Under the pieces are notes generated by a model that saw only the letters and a program-made list of their open reading frames with translations, searched no databases and was not told where the DNA came from. From Hofstenia miamia (taxonomy: Eukaryota; Xenacoelomorpha; Acoela): DNA of 64,000 bases. Shown here piece by piece: positions 24,227 to 35,817 of the stretch. A program made the position numbers and the translations under genes. Each line of letters opens with the position of its first letter. Within the stretch, counting starts at the first letter, position 1. Location of the stretch: NCBI GenBank assembly GCA_004352715.1, contig SCFE01000095.1, positions 594,586 to 658,585 on the forward strand, read 5' to 3'.

Positions 24227-24258
<32 letters not shown>

Positions 24259-24432
24259 TATATNNNNNNNNNNNNNNNNNNNNNNNNNNNNNNNNNNNNN
24301 NNNNNNNNNNNNNNNNNNNNNNNNNNNNNNNNNNNNNNNNNNNNNNNNNNNNNNNNNNNNNNNNNNNNNNNNNNNNNNNNNNNNNNNNNNNNNNNNNNNN
24401 NNNNNNNNNNNNNNNNNNNNNNNNNNNNNNNN

Positions 24433-24505
<73 letters not shown>
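24227..24505. repeat. (TA)n microsatellite spanning a 169-N gap
   Basis: TA tracts at 24227-24263 and 24433-24505 flank N at 24264-24432. Several apparent IYIYIY reading frames here are products of the repeat. Confidence 0.95.
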
Positions 24506-26286
24506 TAAAGGAAGAATTGTAAATGCTTTCATTCTTAAGTTTTGTAGCCCATTTCAGTGCATTGAATGTAATCAAGAATATTTATTCCATTTCCATTATT
24601 AAACCATTTAGATTCATAAATGTACTGCGCAATCTATTAATTTCATGCATATTGTTTTCTAAAATTAAAAATCCAAAGCTTAGGGTAAGCCATAATTATT
24701 TGTTTACACAATTGAAGGGGTTGGGGGCTCTTTTGTTTTATTTCTCATTGACATTGGACAACAGAAGTCATTCGTTGAAATCTAGTAAATATGCATAAAT
24801 ACAAAAATGTAAATATATGCTATTAATAACATATCAAAAATTATAATCCTCTTCTCGGAAATTATGGGGAATATTCTAGGATTTCTGGGATGCTGATGTA
24901 AGCATACTAAGATAAGTTTCTCACTTCAGTAAATAACAAGTAGCTGCAATGATAAATTTAAGAGTTGAGCGTCTACCTTGAGATTTCCTCTGCAGAAGAC
25001 TTTCCACTTTTAACACTAAAGTTGTTCATTTAGAGAAAGTGCTAGCTTTAGGTGAGTGCGGAAAAGAGGCGATTGCCATGGGCCCGGCTTTTCAGAGACT
25101 TGTGTTAAAAATACTTCTTAAGTGATTACTGGCAAGTATGAATTTTTAATAAAATAATCGTCAAATGGTTCACAGTAAAAAACTAATTATATCGGAGTTT
25201 AAATTTAAACATTATATACATACAATATGCTTTCCAATGTATTAAACGGAAGATTAAGGGGCAAGATAAATTGTGTATCCAAAAGTTTAGATTGTTGAAA
25301 ATTTATCGATTACTTTTAGTTAGAAAACATCCATTTATAAGCTGAAATTGTTACGTAAACTAGTTATTTGTTCTTATATTTCCACATATATCGCCCATCT
25401 TAGTAAATACTGCAATTAAATTTGTAGCCAGCGTATATTATAGCTGACATAATGTAGATTTGTATGCAAGTACAGGTGAAAACAGTCTTTGTGAATATTC
25501 ATATTCAAATACAGGACATAGTCGGTATTTTGCCCAGGCCTTCAGGGTAGGACTGCTTTGCTTAAATTCTAAATATTCCCATTTCGATCAACATAATTCC
25601 TCATATCCCACAAGGAATACCAGTTTTAAGCTGAGGATTACCAAGCTGTTAGTAAATTTTATATTGCATGCATTATACTGGTGGATGGACAGTTCTTTAA
25701 GAAAAATTACCCAGCATACTTTCATCCGAAATTATTAATATGAATAATACGATATTTTTTAATGCAATAATGGGGGTTATAAAAGCTAATATAACTAGAT
25801 TCTTGTATAGGGTTTTAAATGACACGTAAGACATTTTCCATTAAGATTTAAGTCTATTTAGGAAATAGGAATCAATTCGGAATTTTCTAATTTGAATGCT
25901 ATTGTCAATCACTATTTCGGTAAATAAGAATTCAAGATGTTAAAATGCCACTAAACTATAGCAGAACCGTCACCGTACTTTATCTTCGATTGATATCTTT
26001 TTGTTTTGCAGTGAACGCATACCAATCAATAATGAGAAATTTCTCAAATCGTCGGAAATTCTAAAGCTTCATATAAGATTAATATGGAAAAAGCAAAACA
26101 TTCATAAATGCATAAGATTGCGATGTCAATAAAGCATAAGTGGCAGCAGCGAAATACAAAGCCATATGCAGCGCGCCGCAAGCGTCCGCCATAAGAATAT
26201 AAGCTTATTAATTAACAAATATTACAATGTCCATGATTAACATATACTTAAAATATGCTGGCTTAAAAACATTTAGCATAATTATA

Positions 26287-26292
<6 letters not shown>
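24506..26292. other. AT-rich DNA, no gene seen
   Basis: The two longest frames (24523-24798 and 25460-25738) have no domain or splice support. A small GC-rich patch at about 26165-26195 (GCAGCGCGCCGC) is unexplained. Confidence 0.4.

Positions 26293-26328
<36 letters not shown>
26293..26328. repeat. (TA)n microsatellite, left of Tc1 element
   Basis: The tract abuts the left terminus of the Tc1 element, and a second TA tract abuts its right end, so the element inserted into a pre-existing (TA)n array. Confidence 0.95.
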
Positions 26329-26329
<1 letters not shown>

Positions 26330-26931
26330 CTGTGGCCAAAAGTCTGGTATAAATGTACATATTTCACTTACTATGTACGTACGTCATTTCAAACTCACTA
26401 CTGATTACAATGAGAGCAGGTAACTATCTGAATGTGTTGAAAGACCGTTTAAAACCAATGATGAACATACGCCGTACCACAATTTTTATGCATGATGGAG
26501 CACCCTCCCACAACGCGAAGGTGGTCAGAGAATGGTTGACCTCTCAAGATATTGAGATTCTTGGTCCGTGGCCCGGAAACAGCCCAGACTTAAACCCAAT
26601 AGAAAATCTTTGGTCTATTCTCAAAACCAAAGTGTCTGCCCATAAACCAACTAGTTTGGATGACCTGAAACAGATCATACGACGAGTGTGGTGCACGGAG
26701 ATCACCCCAGAAGTGTGCAAAAAACTAGTAGCCAGCATGCCCCCAGAGACTTAGAATGGTGATCTAAAATCGTGGAAAACATACTAGATACTGATTTGGT
26801 GTTTCTCTAAGCTATTGTCTAAGATAATCCAAGCTATTTGAACTATTTGTACTCTGTGTAATGCTTTTTATATACACTTTTACATTGATTATATTGTTTA
26901 ATTTACATTTATACCAGATTTTTGGCCACAG

Positions 26932-26934
<3 letters not shown>
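26327..26934 (+). mobile_element. internally deleted Tc1-like transposon (608 bp)
   Basis: Terminal inverted repeats of about 31 bp: the left end contains GCTGTGGCCAAAAGTCTGG, and the right end is its near-exact reverse complement (TTTTTGGCCACAGC). Both ends lie in TA tracts, as expected for TA-target insertion. The right end finishes CAGCTG then TA; the left terminal C has become T. A full Tc1 element is about 1.6 kb, so roughly 1 kb, including the DNA-binding domain and first catalytic Asp, has been lost. Confidence 0.92.
26407..26754 (+). pseudogene. Tc1-like transposase, C-terminal half
   Basis: The frame reads RAGNYLNVLKDRLKPMM, then FMHDGAPSH (second catalytic Asp) and SPDLNPIENLW (third catalytic Glu). 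There are 35 residues between that Asp and Glu, so this is a DD35E spacing rather than the DD34E usual in Tc1. The N-terminal paired helix-turn-helix and the first catalytic Asp are missing through internal deletion; upstream codons from 26353 are terminal-repeat sequence read through. The end (MPPET, stop) also looks frameshifted. It cannot encode a working enzyme but could be mobilised in trans. Confidence 0.9.

Positions 26935-26965
<31 letters not shown>
26935..26965. repeat. (TA)n microsatellite, right of Tc1 element
   Basis: TA tract that starts at the right terminus of the Tc1 element. Confidence 0.95.
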
Positions 26966-26967
<2 letters not shown>

Positions 26968-28990
26968 CTCTTAGTCATAAATAATGACATTTGATTGTAA
27001 ACAAGATAAAAATAATTTTAATATTTATATAAGTTGTTTAGCAATGCGAGAAATTTCTGCCATCAGTCTTTTGTAGACAAAAATTGATAAATATGCATTA
27101 TATGAAAGGAAAAAGGATGCAACTTCCATTCCACACTAAATGAGATGATAAAGCGATCGAAAGATACTAGAATCTTACATTTGGACTAATTCATGCTAAG
27201 TAATAGTTTATTGGGGCACTATTAACCCAAATATCCCAATATGACTCACACAAGCATTAATAGACATAACGTCGATAAGAAAAAATAAATTGTCTCAAAT
27301 GGTATACAGCCTTTAATAATAGCAAAGAATATTAGTGGTCTTTGATATAATAGTTAGGATAGTGAGAAGGTCTGAATTGAATCGAATCTATGTAAATAAA
27401 CCACTAATACATTTATTTTAAGTCAACCCTAAACAGGAGGAAATTATAGTTCTGATTTTCCAAAGTCATATGAAATTTGAATACCAATTCAAAATAGTTA
27501 AAATTGATGAGGGAATAGGGCATCGATCAGCATAGTATAAATATATTTTCATGCATCAAAATAGGGTAGGAAAGAAAACAAAAATGGGATATAAAAGTTC
27601 GATTAAAAACGTTGATAAGATGAAACAACGAAATTGAATACTATTGGTGAATAACTCTAGCATCAAAATAGCCTACGATTACTACAACAGTACTTATAAT
27701 AAAAAAGTGAAATTTGCAGAAAGAGCGTGTAAAAAGCAAGCAAAGTCAGGCGAGAGCGTAGTATTGTGGAAAACAAGTGTCTTACCTACAACACAGGGGC
27801 ATCGCCAGTGAGTCATTTTCATTTGCTAATCCAAAAATTAATCCCACAAATGTCAACAGAGAAAGTTTCAATTAAACTTTATTCCAAAATCAAAGCTAGA
27901 TGGCGATGTATTAACTGATTAAATACTGTGGAGATTATTTCGGACAAAGTCAATTTCGACGCAACTCCCACTCGTTACGATAAAGGAATCAATGCCGGAA
28001 GTTGCGATGAGTGAAACACGAGGTGGTCAATTAAAGGAGGCGAAGAATACCATTATAAAAGCATATTTAACCTTAAATTAAATGACGCAATCCAATCCAA
28101 CGTATACCTAATTTACTTAAAATCATGATTTGTGTGATGATATAAAATATACTGTAGTTAATTAAGGACAACAGTCTTTAAAATTCGGAAGCAAAAATGA
28201 TGAGTCAAAGAAAACTGCGTAATCAATATAAAATCCTTTTTCATCTAATTAGTAAAAGAAAATTAATCGAAATATTTTCACGACAGGATTTTTTATATAT
28301 TCTGCCATATTAATAGAAATTAGGAAACAATCTATTGTGGTGGTAGATACCTCATGAAGAAAAGACACTAATGGCACATAACATGCATTAGCACCATATT
28401 CCATTGTATAGAACACTTTAAAAGAACCAATCAATCGTTTTCCTCCCCAATGAAAATCATTAAGAAAGAAATATTAAACTTTAAAAACTCAAAGTAAAAT
28501 ATTTAAGATCATTGACCATCAGATCTGGTAATTTTTTATCTAAACTTCACATATAAATTGATTTTCAGTGGCTAAAATAATGTGTGAATACAACATCTGG
28601 AAACACGTCAAAGAAACAACACATTAAAAATGCATAAGTATATACGAAATTGTATTTCGAGTGAGCAGAAAAAGGCAATAAAATCTACAAATAAAAAAAT
28701 ATTTAATGACTCAACAGACACACACTGACTAAAGGAATATTTCATTACGAATTTAATAAATTTCTTTTACAAATAGAACATCATTATTAGTAATGTCACT
28801 TTTTAAAATCTTCCTCTATATGTTCAATAGGGTTGAGCATGAATTGGACCATTTTGGCTTTAGAATACTCTTCACTAAAAAATCTAAAGAATCATTTGGA
28901 AACGTTTATACTATTGTTCAATGTTTGATTCATAGAAATAAGAACTCAAAGCCCGTTTTATAGGCATTCATGGGACGCTAAATGCTAATA
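26966..28990. other. AT-rich DNA, no gene seen
   Basis: About 2 kb with no supported open frame, RNA gene or repeat. Confidence 0.45.
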
Positions 28991-28998
28991 GTTTAAAT

Positions 28999-29396
28999 TA
29001 GGGCTTTCGATCTCGGAGCTGGAGCAAAGCAGGACAGTATTTTTACGGAGCAAGAGCTGGAGCAGCACTTAAAATGCCGCGGGGGAGGAGCTGGATTCGG
29101 AACCAAATATTTTTGGAACAGCTCCACTTCCAAAGCATTTTTTGAGAAGTCGTCTTTATTAGTTGATTTTTGTTCCACAAAGAGTCTTGATGTTACAAAA
29201 ATTTTATAAAAATTCGCTAAAATTTGAAAAAATCAATAAGTAAACAAATATTTGTATTTGTGAATATATTGCAGCCTAGATCATAATGGAACCGGAGCAA
29301 AAGCTGGAGCCATTGGTATCCCACAACTTCTGAGCCGGAGCTGGAGTTGATGAAAGTGTGCTCCGGAGCGAGAACCGGGCCTGCTTCGAAACCCTG
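28999..29396. mobile_element. non-autonomous hAT-like element with GGAGC subterminal repeats (398 bp)
   Basis: The left end is TAGGGCTTTCGA. The right end, read inward, is CAGGGTTTCGA. The flanking 8-bp sequences GTTTAAAT (28991-28998) and GCTTAAAT (29397-29404) agree at 7 of 8 positions, which fits the 8-bp target duplication of the hAT superfamily. Both halves carry clusters of GGAGCTGGAGC-type words, probably subterminal transposase-binding repeats. No transposase is encoded. Short frames inside are chance. Confidence 0.82.
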
Positions 29397-29404
29397 GCTT
29401 AAAT

Positions 29405-30075
29405 AATATCACCTAATTTTGAGTTTTACGAAACCCGTTATTCACTTACCCAAACACTAAGTGAATTTATTCTTTGCATCAAGATTAAATTTTAAGATTT
29501 GTTCGAGGCACAGCATCTTCCTTTCTTCAGTATAGTAATTTATAATCCCAATTGAAAATTTCGAGTACTCTTAACATGTATTTCTTCTAAAAGTGAGTGT
29601 GAAATCAATTGGCCATCAGATCCAATGATGTTTCTGCGAAATTGAAAAATATAGCGATTTTAGAATTATGATACTCATTTGCGTAGTATTAATAGAATTG
29701 TTACACTTGAGTATTACTTATTGGTTGTTGTATTGCATCCTGTTTTCAAACACAGTTTTTTAACTTTAAATTAATGCGAAAGACTGATTTAAAACTAAAA
29801 ACGTTTTTACACTATTGTTGCAATAAAAAACAACTCAGAGTTGTGAGTAAGGACGCTTTCTCACTCCCACTTGATTTTTAATCAGATATTATATTTTATT
29901 AAAGTGAAGATTAAAATAATTCCTGTGAAAATGCCAAACTTATATCCAAAATTTAAAGAAGCTATTTGTATTTAGAATTGTGGTTAACACTATTCCTTGA
30001 GAATTATTTGAAAAATACCCTTCATTTCAAAGTTGTATGCAAAAACGCAAAAGTAGAATTGAATAGAATTATCAG
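29405..30075. other. AT-rich DNA, no gene seen
   Basis: No supported feature. Confidence 0.45.
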
Positions 30076-30097
30076 TATATATATATATATATATATN
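30076..30097. repeat. (TA)n microsatellite with one N
   Basis: Short TA tract that ends in a single N at 30097. Confidence 0.9.
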
Positions 30098-31143
30098 TAA
30101 ATCATAGCGTCTGGTTTATGGTAAATGAATTCTTAGCTAAATAATATATAGGTTGTAACCACCTATGCCAATCTAAACAAAAGGTTTCGGTCAACAAACT
30201 AAATGGTCTATAAAAAATACACCCTGCCCTCGGCAGGCGTCATTTGAGCATTGATACTTTTGAAATGACTTGCAATCAAATTATAAAATTTACAACACCA
30301 GAAAGAATCCTTTATGTTGCAGAGGATTTTACATAATCTCCAATATAATAACTTAATGAAACGAATATAAAGAAATATTTCAAATGATTAATAATGTAAG
30401 GTTTTATAAATTGGTTAATTGGCTGGATGGTAATAAAATACTTTGTTGCGATTAATGTGTGAATTACCTAGCAATAAATGTAATGAAACATTAGTGTATT
30501 TACGAGAAAAACGAACGTTTGTTTCTTATTTGTTTTTGAAAATGATTAGAATTTGGCGAATTTCCTTGTAACATTTCTGCATAAAATATTTACCGTCAAA
30601 TTCAAATGGTGAAGAATTGGACAAGATTGTATCTACGATTTTGGATTAGCATTCCAGTGTGGTTTAATTTGCCGGTATATGCAAATTCATGAATTGCCTT
30701 GAGTAATTCGCGGAATAGAAGTAAGCAGGAAATTAAAAACCAACTCAGGGAAGGTCAAAATTAATTACAATGATAAACTTATTGGGTTGATGCCATTAAT
30801 TGTCACTATTCAACTCACTTCATAAAGAGAAGGATTGAAAATGCAGTATGCTGATTTAATAGTACATTATTGATTTAATTTAGCATCCCTCACTGCTAAT
30901 TAATTATATAAATTTATTCTGTAGATTTCAATTATATCAAACATCCCAAAAGACAACAACAATGTTTGCCATCTCCGATGGGAAGACAATATCAACAATT
31001 CAATAAAATACATCAGTAGCAAGGTGTCCATAATATTTACTTAACAATTTATATAAATTTATTGGTAAATATACAAATTTGACATCCTGCTGTGAGAATA
31101 GGCCTAATTTCTGCCGAAACTAAGCTTCAAATATGTCAACGAT

Positions 31144-31146
<3 letters not shown>
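30098..31146. other. AT-rich DNA, no gene seen
   Basis: Apart from a 6-bp-stem hairpin (CCTGCC CTC GGCAGG, about 30224-30238), nothing stands out. Confidence 0.45.

Positions 31147-31176
<30 letters not shown>
31147..31176. repeat. (TA)n microsatellite
   Basis: 30-bp alternating AT tract. Confidence 0.95.
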
Positions 31177-31180
<4 letters not shown>

Positions 31181-31291
31181 CGTTAAAAATTAACAAAATG
31201 CTTAAACAAAGATTTCTCCAGATCCAAATATGGCTGGTTGCTTGTAAGCAAATGGTAATGTGAAAGCGGAAAAGAATATGGTTTTTGATAA

Positions 31292-31642
31292 TTTGGAAAA
31301 TTTGGCAAAAGTGTGAAAAAGACAAATGATTTAATGCAAATGCTCGCCAAAATCGACAAAGCAACCAATAGAAGATTTGAAGGAAAAAATTCACATGAGC
31401 TTGCATCCTTGAAAAAAAAATGTGACAATACTTCGCATGCCGGTACACTGGAAAGACTGGCTGGAAGTGCCGTACTCAGGAAAACTTTTGGTGATTACCA
31501 AAAAAATCATTCATTTCTATGGAACGAGGCGGTTGAAGGACACAGGTTACAAAAAATAGCCGAGAATAAACCCGGGCTTGACGGAGAAGGATGGAAACAA
31601 ATGCTTATCACGAATGATTACAAATTTCATTTGCAACGGTAA
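31292..31642 (+). CDS. unrecognised charged, helical ORF fragment (~116 codons)
   Basis: Open from the stop at 31289 to TAA at 31640-31642. It has no ATG near its start; the first ATG is about 12 codons in (NDLMQMLAKI), so as it stands it is a fragment. The product is rich in Lys, Glu, Leu and Asn (for example TLERLAGSAVLRKTFGDY and NEAVEGHRLQKIAENKPG), with a composition more protein-like and GC-richer than surrounding frames. A related helix-like stretch (NLENLAKV) lies just upstream in another frame, suggesting a frameshifted longer protein. I do not recognise a family. It could be a relic of a transposon-encoded protein or a host exon. Confidence 0.28.
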   Translation, partial: FGKFGKSVKKTNDLMQMLAKIDKATNRRFEGKNSHELASLKKKCDNTSHAGTLERLAGSAVLRKTFGDYQKNHSFLWNEAVEGHRLQKIAENKPGLDGEGWKQMLITNDYKFHLQR

Positions 31643-31964
31643 ACTGTAAAATTTTGATAATAGTCTAGCGATACAGTGTGAAAAAGATTATTTGGGGCTT
31701 TTTCCACAAGTGATTCTACACAAGTTGTAAGAAACAATGGTGATTCCGATAAGTGTAGATTACAGGTGACTTTCTGCCACATGATATTGAGAATTTTCCG
31801 AATGAGTGAAAACTCCAGCAGGACGATGCAAAAGATGACTATGTGAAAATCAGAAAACCTAATACCAATATTAAAAAATTCAATGTTCGAACAATAACCA
31901 TAATATCTCACAATTGAAATCTTGTGGTCCGTATCAAAACAGAGATGAAAATTGGTCTGCAGCA

Positions 31965-32554
31965 CAGATATGGAAATGGGGCGGGTTGATTCATGGGGCA
32001 GGATGGGGTGGGGCAAGTCGGGGCAGGTATGAGGCAGGATTTTTTTAATGTGGGTAACAATTGGACAAAAGTGGGGCAAATACACTTTTGATTTGAGAAA
32101 AGCTGAATCAAAAAATTGCCAATTTTAGAGATTGTAGAAGTAATGTTCCTACATCACAGTGCCATGTTTGATAAATTTTGATTTACTTGGAAATTTAGTA
32201 GCACATTGAAAAATGAATTACCATGTACTTCTAACTCTTGGCAAAGCTTGATTCTATTCAATGATACAGAAATATCTTTTTGATCTGATTTGTCATCCAT
32301 AGGCTTTGCAATTACACTGGAAATTATGTAATTACCATTGCATAAATATATTGTCATAGAACAAATAGGGAACAATAAGAGTATCGTAAGCAGTTTTTGG
32401 AGAAGAATTTTTTTTAGTAGCGCAATTTGAGGCGGTATAACACAAAGTGCGGGGCAATGTGGGGCAGATATCAAATTGTCGAAATGGGGCAGAGCACAAA
32501 GTCTGTGGAGCGGGGCAGGGCGGTTCACAAAAATCTGTCCCACTTCCATCTCTG
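31965..32554. mobile_element. non-autonomous hAT-like element with GGGGCAG repeats (590 bp)
   Basis: Left end CAGATATGGAAATGGGG; right end read inward CAGAGATGGAAGTGGG. Flanking 8-mers CTGCAGCA (31957-31964) and CTTCAGCA (32555-32562) agree at 7 of 8, the hAT-type target duplication. Each end carries a cluster of GGGGCA(G) words (about 31976-32036 and 32450-32520). Unusually, both clusters have the G-rich strand on plus rather than being mirror images. Minus-strand frames in this interval are low-complexity shadows. Confidence 0.82.
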
Positions 32555-32562
32555 CTTCAGCA

Positions 32563-33275
32563 GATCTGATAGATTGCATTTTGTGCTAGAAAATTTAATG
32601 AAAGCATTTCATGGGTCTTACCTTCTGCACTATTGCACTAGTGGGTAAATCTCTTACTAAAAAGGTAGAAACAGTTGCATGTACTAGTCTTTGGTCATGA
32701 AACTTTTCGTGAGCTTTTTGTGGCGCAGTATGCATATAAATGCTATTGAATTTATGTTTCCAAATATCATTTAGACTCACCAATGTACGCAATTATATTT
32801 ATGAATAACTTATGACATCAAAAGCTTTTAAATTGTATCTTTGGAAATAATTAAATTTTTAGTTGTTTCCGAATTTAAAAATGGTATAATTCTAGACTTA
32901 CTTAATTTCTTGCTTCAATATAAATTTGAAAATATATTACTGCTTCTTTTAACGTTTCATGATACCCATTAGTTCTAAAGATTTTTTTTATTACAAGTCT
33001 TTGTTAATACATTATAACCTAAAGGGGGTAAAACTGTCATAAACATATTTCGCGTACTTGAATATTTATAATTAGTATAAAATTAAGATTGATTAGCGTA
33101 CATGAAAAGAAAATTTTCCGCATAAATAGTCTTAATTTCTTATAAAGCAATTTAAATAAATTATATATACACATATATCTGGTCATGTGTAACTACAAAA
33201 GCTAAAAAAGCGTGCACAATAAGAATGAAACATGAAATTGTAACAATTTCTAAAGTACACGCTTTCTATCGGCCC
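32563..33275. other. AT-rich DNA, no gene seen
   Basis: No supported feature between the hAT-like element and the next Tc1 element. Confidence 0.45.
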
Positions 33276-33288
33276 ATATATATATATA

Positions 33289-34843
33289 CAGTAGCGAGCA
33301 AAATAAGAGAACGATTTTTATTTTTTTTATTTATCCAATTAAGTTTTTTAGGGATGTTAATATTATTCGTTTATTCTAATGCAGGTATGTGTAATACGCA
33401 CTCTGTAAAAAAATATTTGCCAATTAGTTTCTAATTTATACTAGAAAATACAATTCAGCAAAAATGGGTGATGTGCAAAATAAGAGAACGATAAAACCAA
33501 AAGCGCATATAAAATCAAAATTCACTGAGAAAAGTACAATAATTCATTAGAATCATTTGATAAACATTTAATATGATGTGTGGAATCCTTTATTTTTTAA
33601 GACTTCTGAACAGCAACGACTGCAAGATTGTGCCAGTTCTGGGGTTACTTTTTTCCACTCATCCTCAATTATGCTCCATGAATTGTCAATGGGTTTCTCC
33701 TCCGAAATTGTTCTCTTTAGATGTGCCACAGATTTTCTATAGGATTTAAGTCTGGGCTCTGTGCAGGCAATTTCATTAAATAAATATTTTCTTGTTTTCA
33801 GATAATATTTACCCGTTTAGCAGTGTGACATGGGGGCATTGTCATGTTGAAAAACAGCTGGCTGATTTGGAGATACCTGATCTTAAGGAATAACGTGTTG
33901 TCTAAGAAGATTGCAATACACATTTGCATTTATTTTGATCAGTGTCTCCACACAATGACAGATCTTCCTCCAAATTTCATCGATATTTCGCCACAATTAG
34001 GGTTCAATCTATCACCCAAAACTCTACGAACAAACTGCCTACCATCGGAACCAACTAAATTAAATTTACTTTCATCGCTAAAGTGGACCTTGTCCTAATC
34101 AGTCTCACTCCAAAGAACATGAGCCTCAGCATAAATCAGTCTTGCTATCTTGTTCTTCTTGCGGATAAATGGTTTGGTTACATGAAACAGACTTTTAATC
34201 CAAAGTTATTAAGACGTTGTGAAATAGTGAAACGACTCACGTCTTTGTTGGAAAGAGTTTTAATTTGTCGTGGAATATCAATTTAACGATCCTTACAATG
34301 AGCAATCAAAACAATTGTGGTTAAAGAAAATCAAACAATGTTTGAATATTTATTTGGCATAACATTAAAGGGGATTCCATGGTTTATAAAATCTTAATTT
34401 CAGGTTACTTACGTCAAAACAGAAGGAAATTCAAATCAAAATCAATTAGGTTTCATAAAAATGGATTCTTTGACATGAAAATGTACTGATTACAATTACA
34501 AGCACTTTCTTGTTTTACTGTGAGGGAAGTAGACATCAAAATGGCCTGAAATGCAGAAAACGTAATCGTGAGACGTCAGTGCTATATCTTCCCGCCAAGT
34601 GGCATGCTGCCATATTGGGAATAATCCCTTAAATTCAAAAGCGTTCTCTTATTTTGCACATCACCACATTTTGTTAAATTGTATTTTCTAGAATAAGTTA
34701 GAAACTAGTTGGCAAATGAATCTAATTTTTTTACAGAGTGTGTATTACACATACCTGCTTTAGATTAAATGAGTATTATTAACCTCCCTCAAAAACTTAA
34801 TTGGATAAATTAAAAAATCGTTCTCTTATTTTGCTAGCTACTG
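33289..34843 (-). mobile_element. near full-length Tc1-like transposon with ~200-bp inverted ends (1555 bp)
   Basis: Left end CAGTAGCGAGCAAAATAAG after TA; the right end is its inverted match (CTTATTTTGCTAGCTACTG) before TA. The inverted arms continue for about 200 bp each and include a second internal AAAATAAGAGAACG word (left about 33478-33491), also found inverted near 34645-34660. Long arms with two repeated motifs per end are the layout of the IR/DR-type Tc1 elements. It sits in a (TA)n tract. The transposase inside lies on the minus strand. Confidence 0.93.
33580..34300 (-). pseudogene. Tc1-like transposase, frameshifted
   Basis: Read on the minus strand. All three catalytic blocks can be found: VHFSDESKFNL near 34060-34090 (first Asp), FQHDNAP near 33828-33850 (second Asp) and SPDLNPIENLW near 33724-33756 (Glu). 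They are in different frames, with several stops and single-base shifts; the second Asp and Glu codons are 106 nt apart, itself out of phase. The upstream HTH region is present only in eroded form (about 34200-34300). The gene is therefore broken although its DNA ends look intact. Confidence 0.88.
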
Positions 34844-34846
34844 TAT

Positions 34847-34858
34847 TATATATATATA
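34847..34858. repeat. (TA)n tract before a 12-N gap
   Basis: Short TA tract that follows the Tc1 element and runs into N at 34859-34870. Confidence 0.9.
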
Positions 34859-34870
34859 NNNNNNNNNNNN

Positions 34871-34948
34871 TAAATGAGTATTATTAACCTCCCTCAAAAA
34901 CTTAATTGGATAAATTAAAAAATCGTTCTCTTATTTTGCTAGCTACTG
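34871..34948. repeat. exact copy of the Tc1 right end beyond the gap
   Basis: These 78 bp repeat 34766-34843 without visible difference and again lead into a TA tract. The 12-N gap between them makes an unmerged contig overlap the simplest explanation. Confidence 0.9.
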
Positions 34949-34951
34949 TAT

Positions 34952-34954
<3 letters not shown>

Positions 34955-34985
<31 letters not shown>
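34955..34985. repeat. (TA)n microsatellite
   Basis: TA tract following the duplicated Tc1 end. Confidence 0.95.
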
Positions 34986-34987
<2 letters not shown>

Positions 34988-35808
34988 TTCAAATAAACTC
35001 TAAAGAAAAATTAAAATTACCAACCTATTCTCTGAATAAACGGACTTTCCAATAAAATACGATTTATTAATAGCATGCCGAATATCGAAAGTTACTAGAG
35101 AAACACGATAACCATGCTTTGAGTTGAGCTCAGAATGCTTTTAAAAATAAACTAACAGAAAGGCATAGGTTTCCTTCACATCTATGCCTTTGCAATAATC
35201 CAAGCCATCAAATAACTCCCGGATAATACTACAATTTATGAGACACTTGTAAGTAATTAAAACCATTTAGGGCTAAAAGTGTATATCCAAAACTTGCAAG
35301 CCGGAGTGATTTATAAGCCTATATTCAAAAACCAATTTCGCTCAGTGTAAACTATGTTGACTAGTTGCTCAATGATTTAATAATCATCATAAGAAAAATA
35401 CTAAATGTGTGTTTGCAAGAATAATATGTCTTTTCATTAAAAAAGTGTTTCTTCGTCTATTAATATTGACAAGATAGTTATGGCAGATTGATTATTCAGG
35501 AGAGGAAAAATATGAGTTTTATTAATCAGATATATTCGCTTACTTCCTAAGTCTCTGCAATTGAAAAATTTCACTTAACCTATTTAGAATGTATAAAACG
35601 ATCCAAAATCTTCAAATTACAACTACCAAATATTTTGTAGGATACAATTGATTAGAGACACTGAACCCCTAGATGCTTATTCAGATTGAAATATATAAAT
35701 AGAATGGGATAAGACTTCATTGAAATATTTGATTTTCTAGCAAATAGTAATAACCAGGCATGTGTCCAAGTGGACATAGGGAATCGCTCCATTCTCCTGA
35801 TTTCCAAT
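34986..35808. other. AT-rich DNA, no gene seen
   Basis: No supported feature. Confidence 0.45.
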
Positions 35809-35817
35809 ATTGATTTT

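Noticed and set aside
24156-24602. Long IYIYIY reading frames on both strands
   Set aside because: They are translations of (TA)n and N, not genes. The same holds at 2865-3107, 6038-7126 and 37344-37656.
31627-32579. Proline/histidine-rich minus-strand proteins (141-152 codons)
   Set aside because: They are reverse translations of the G-rich subterminal repeats of a hAT-like element.
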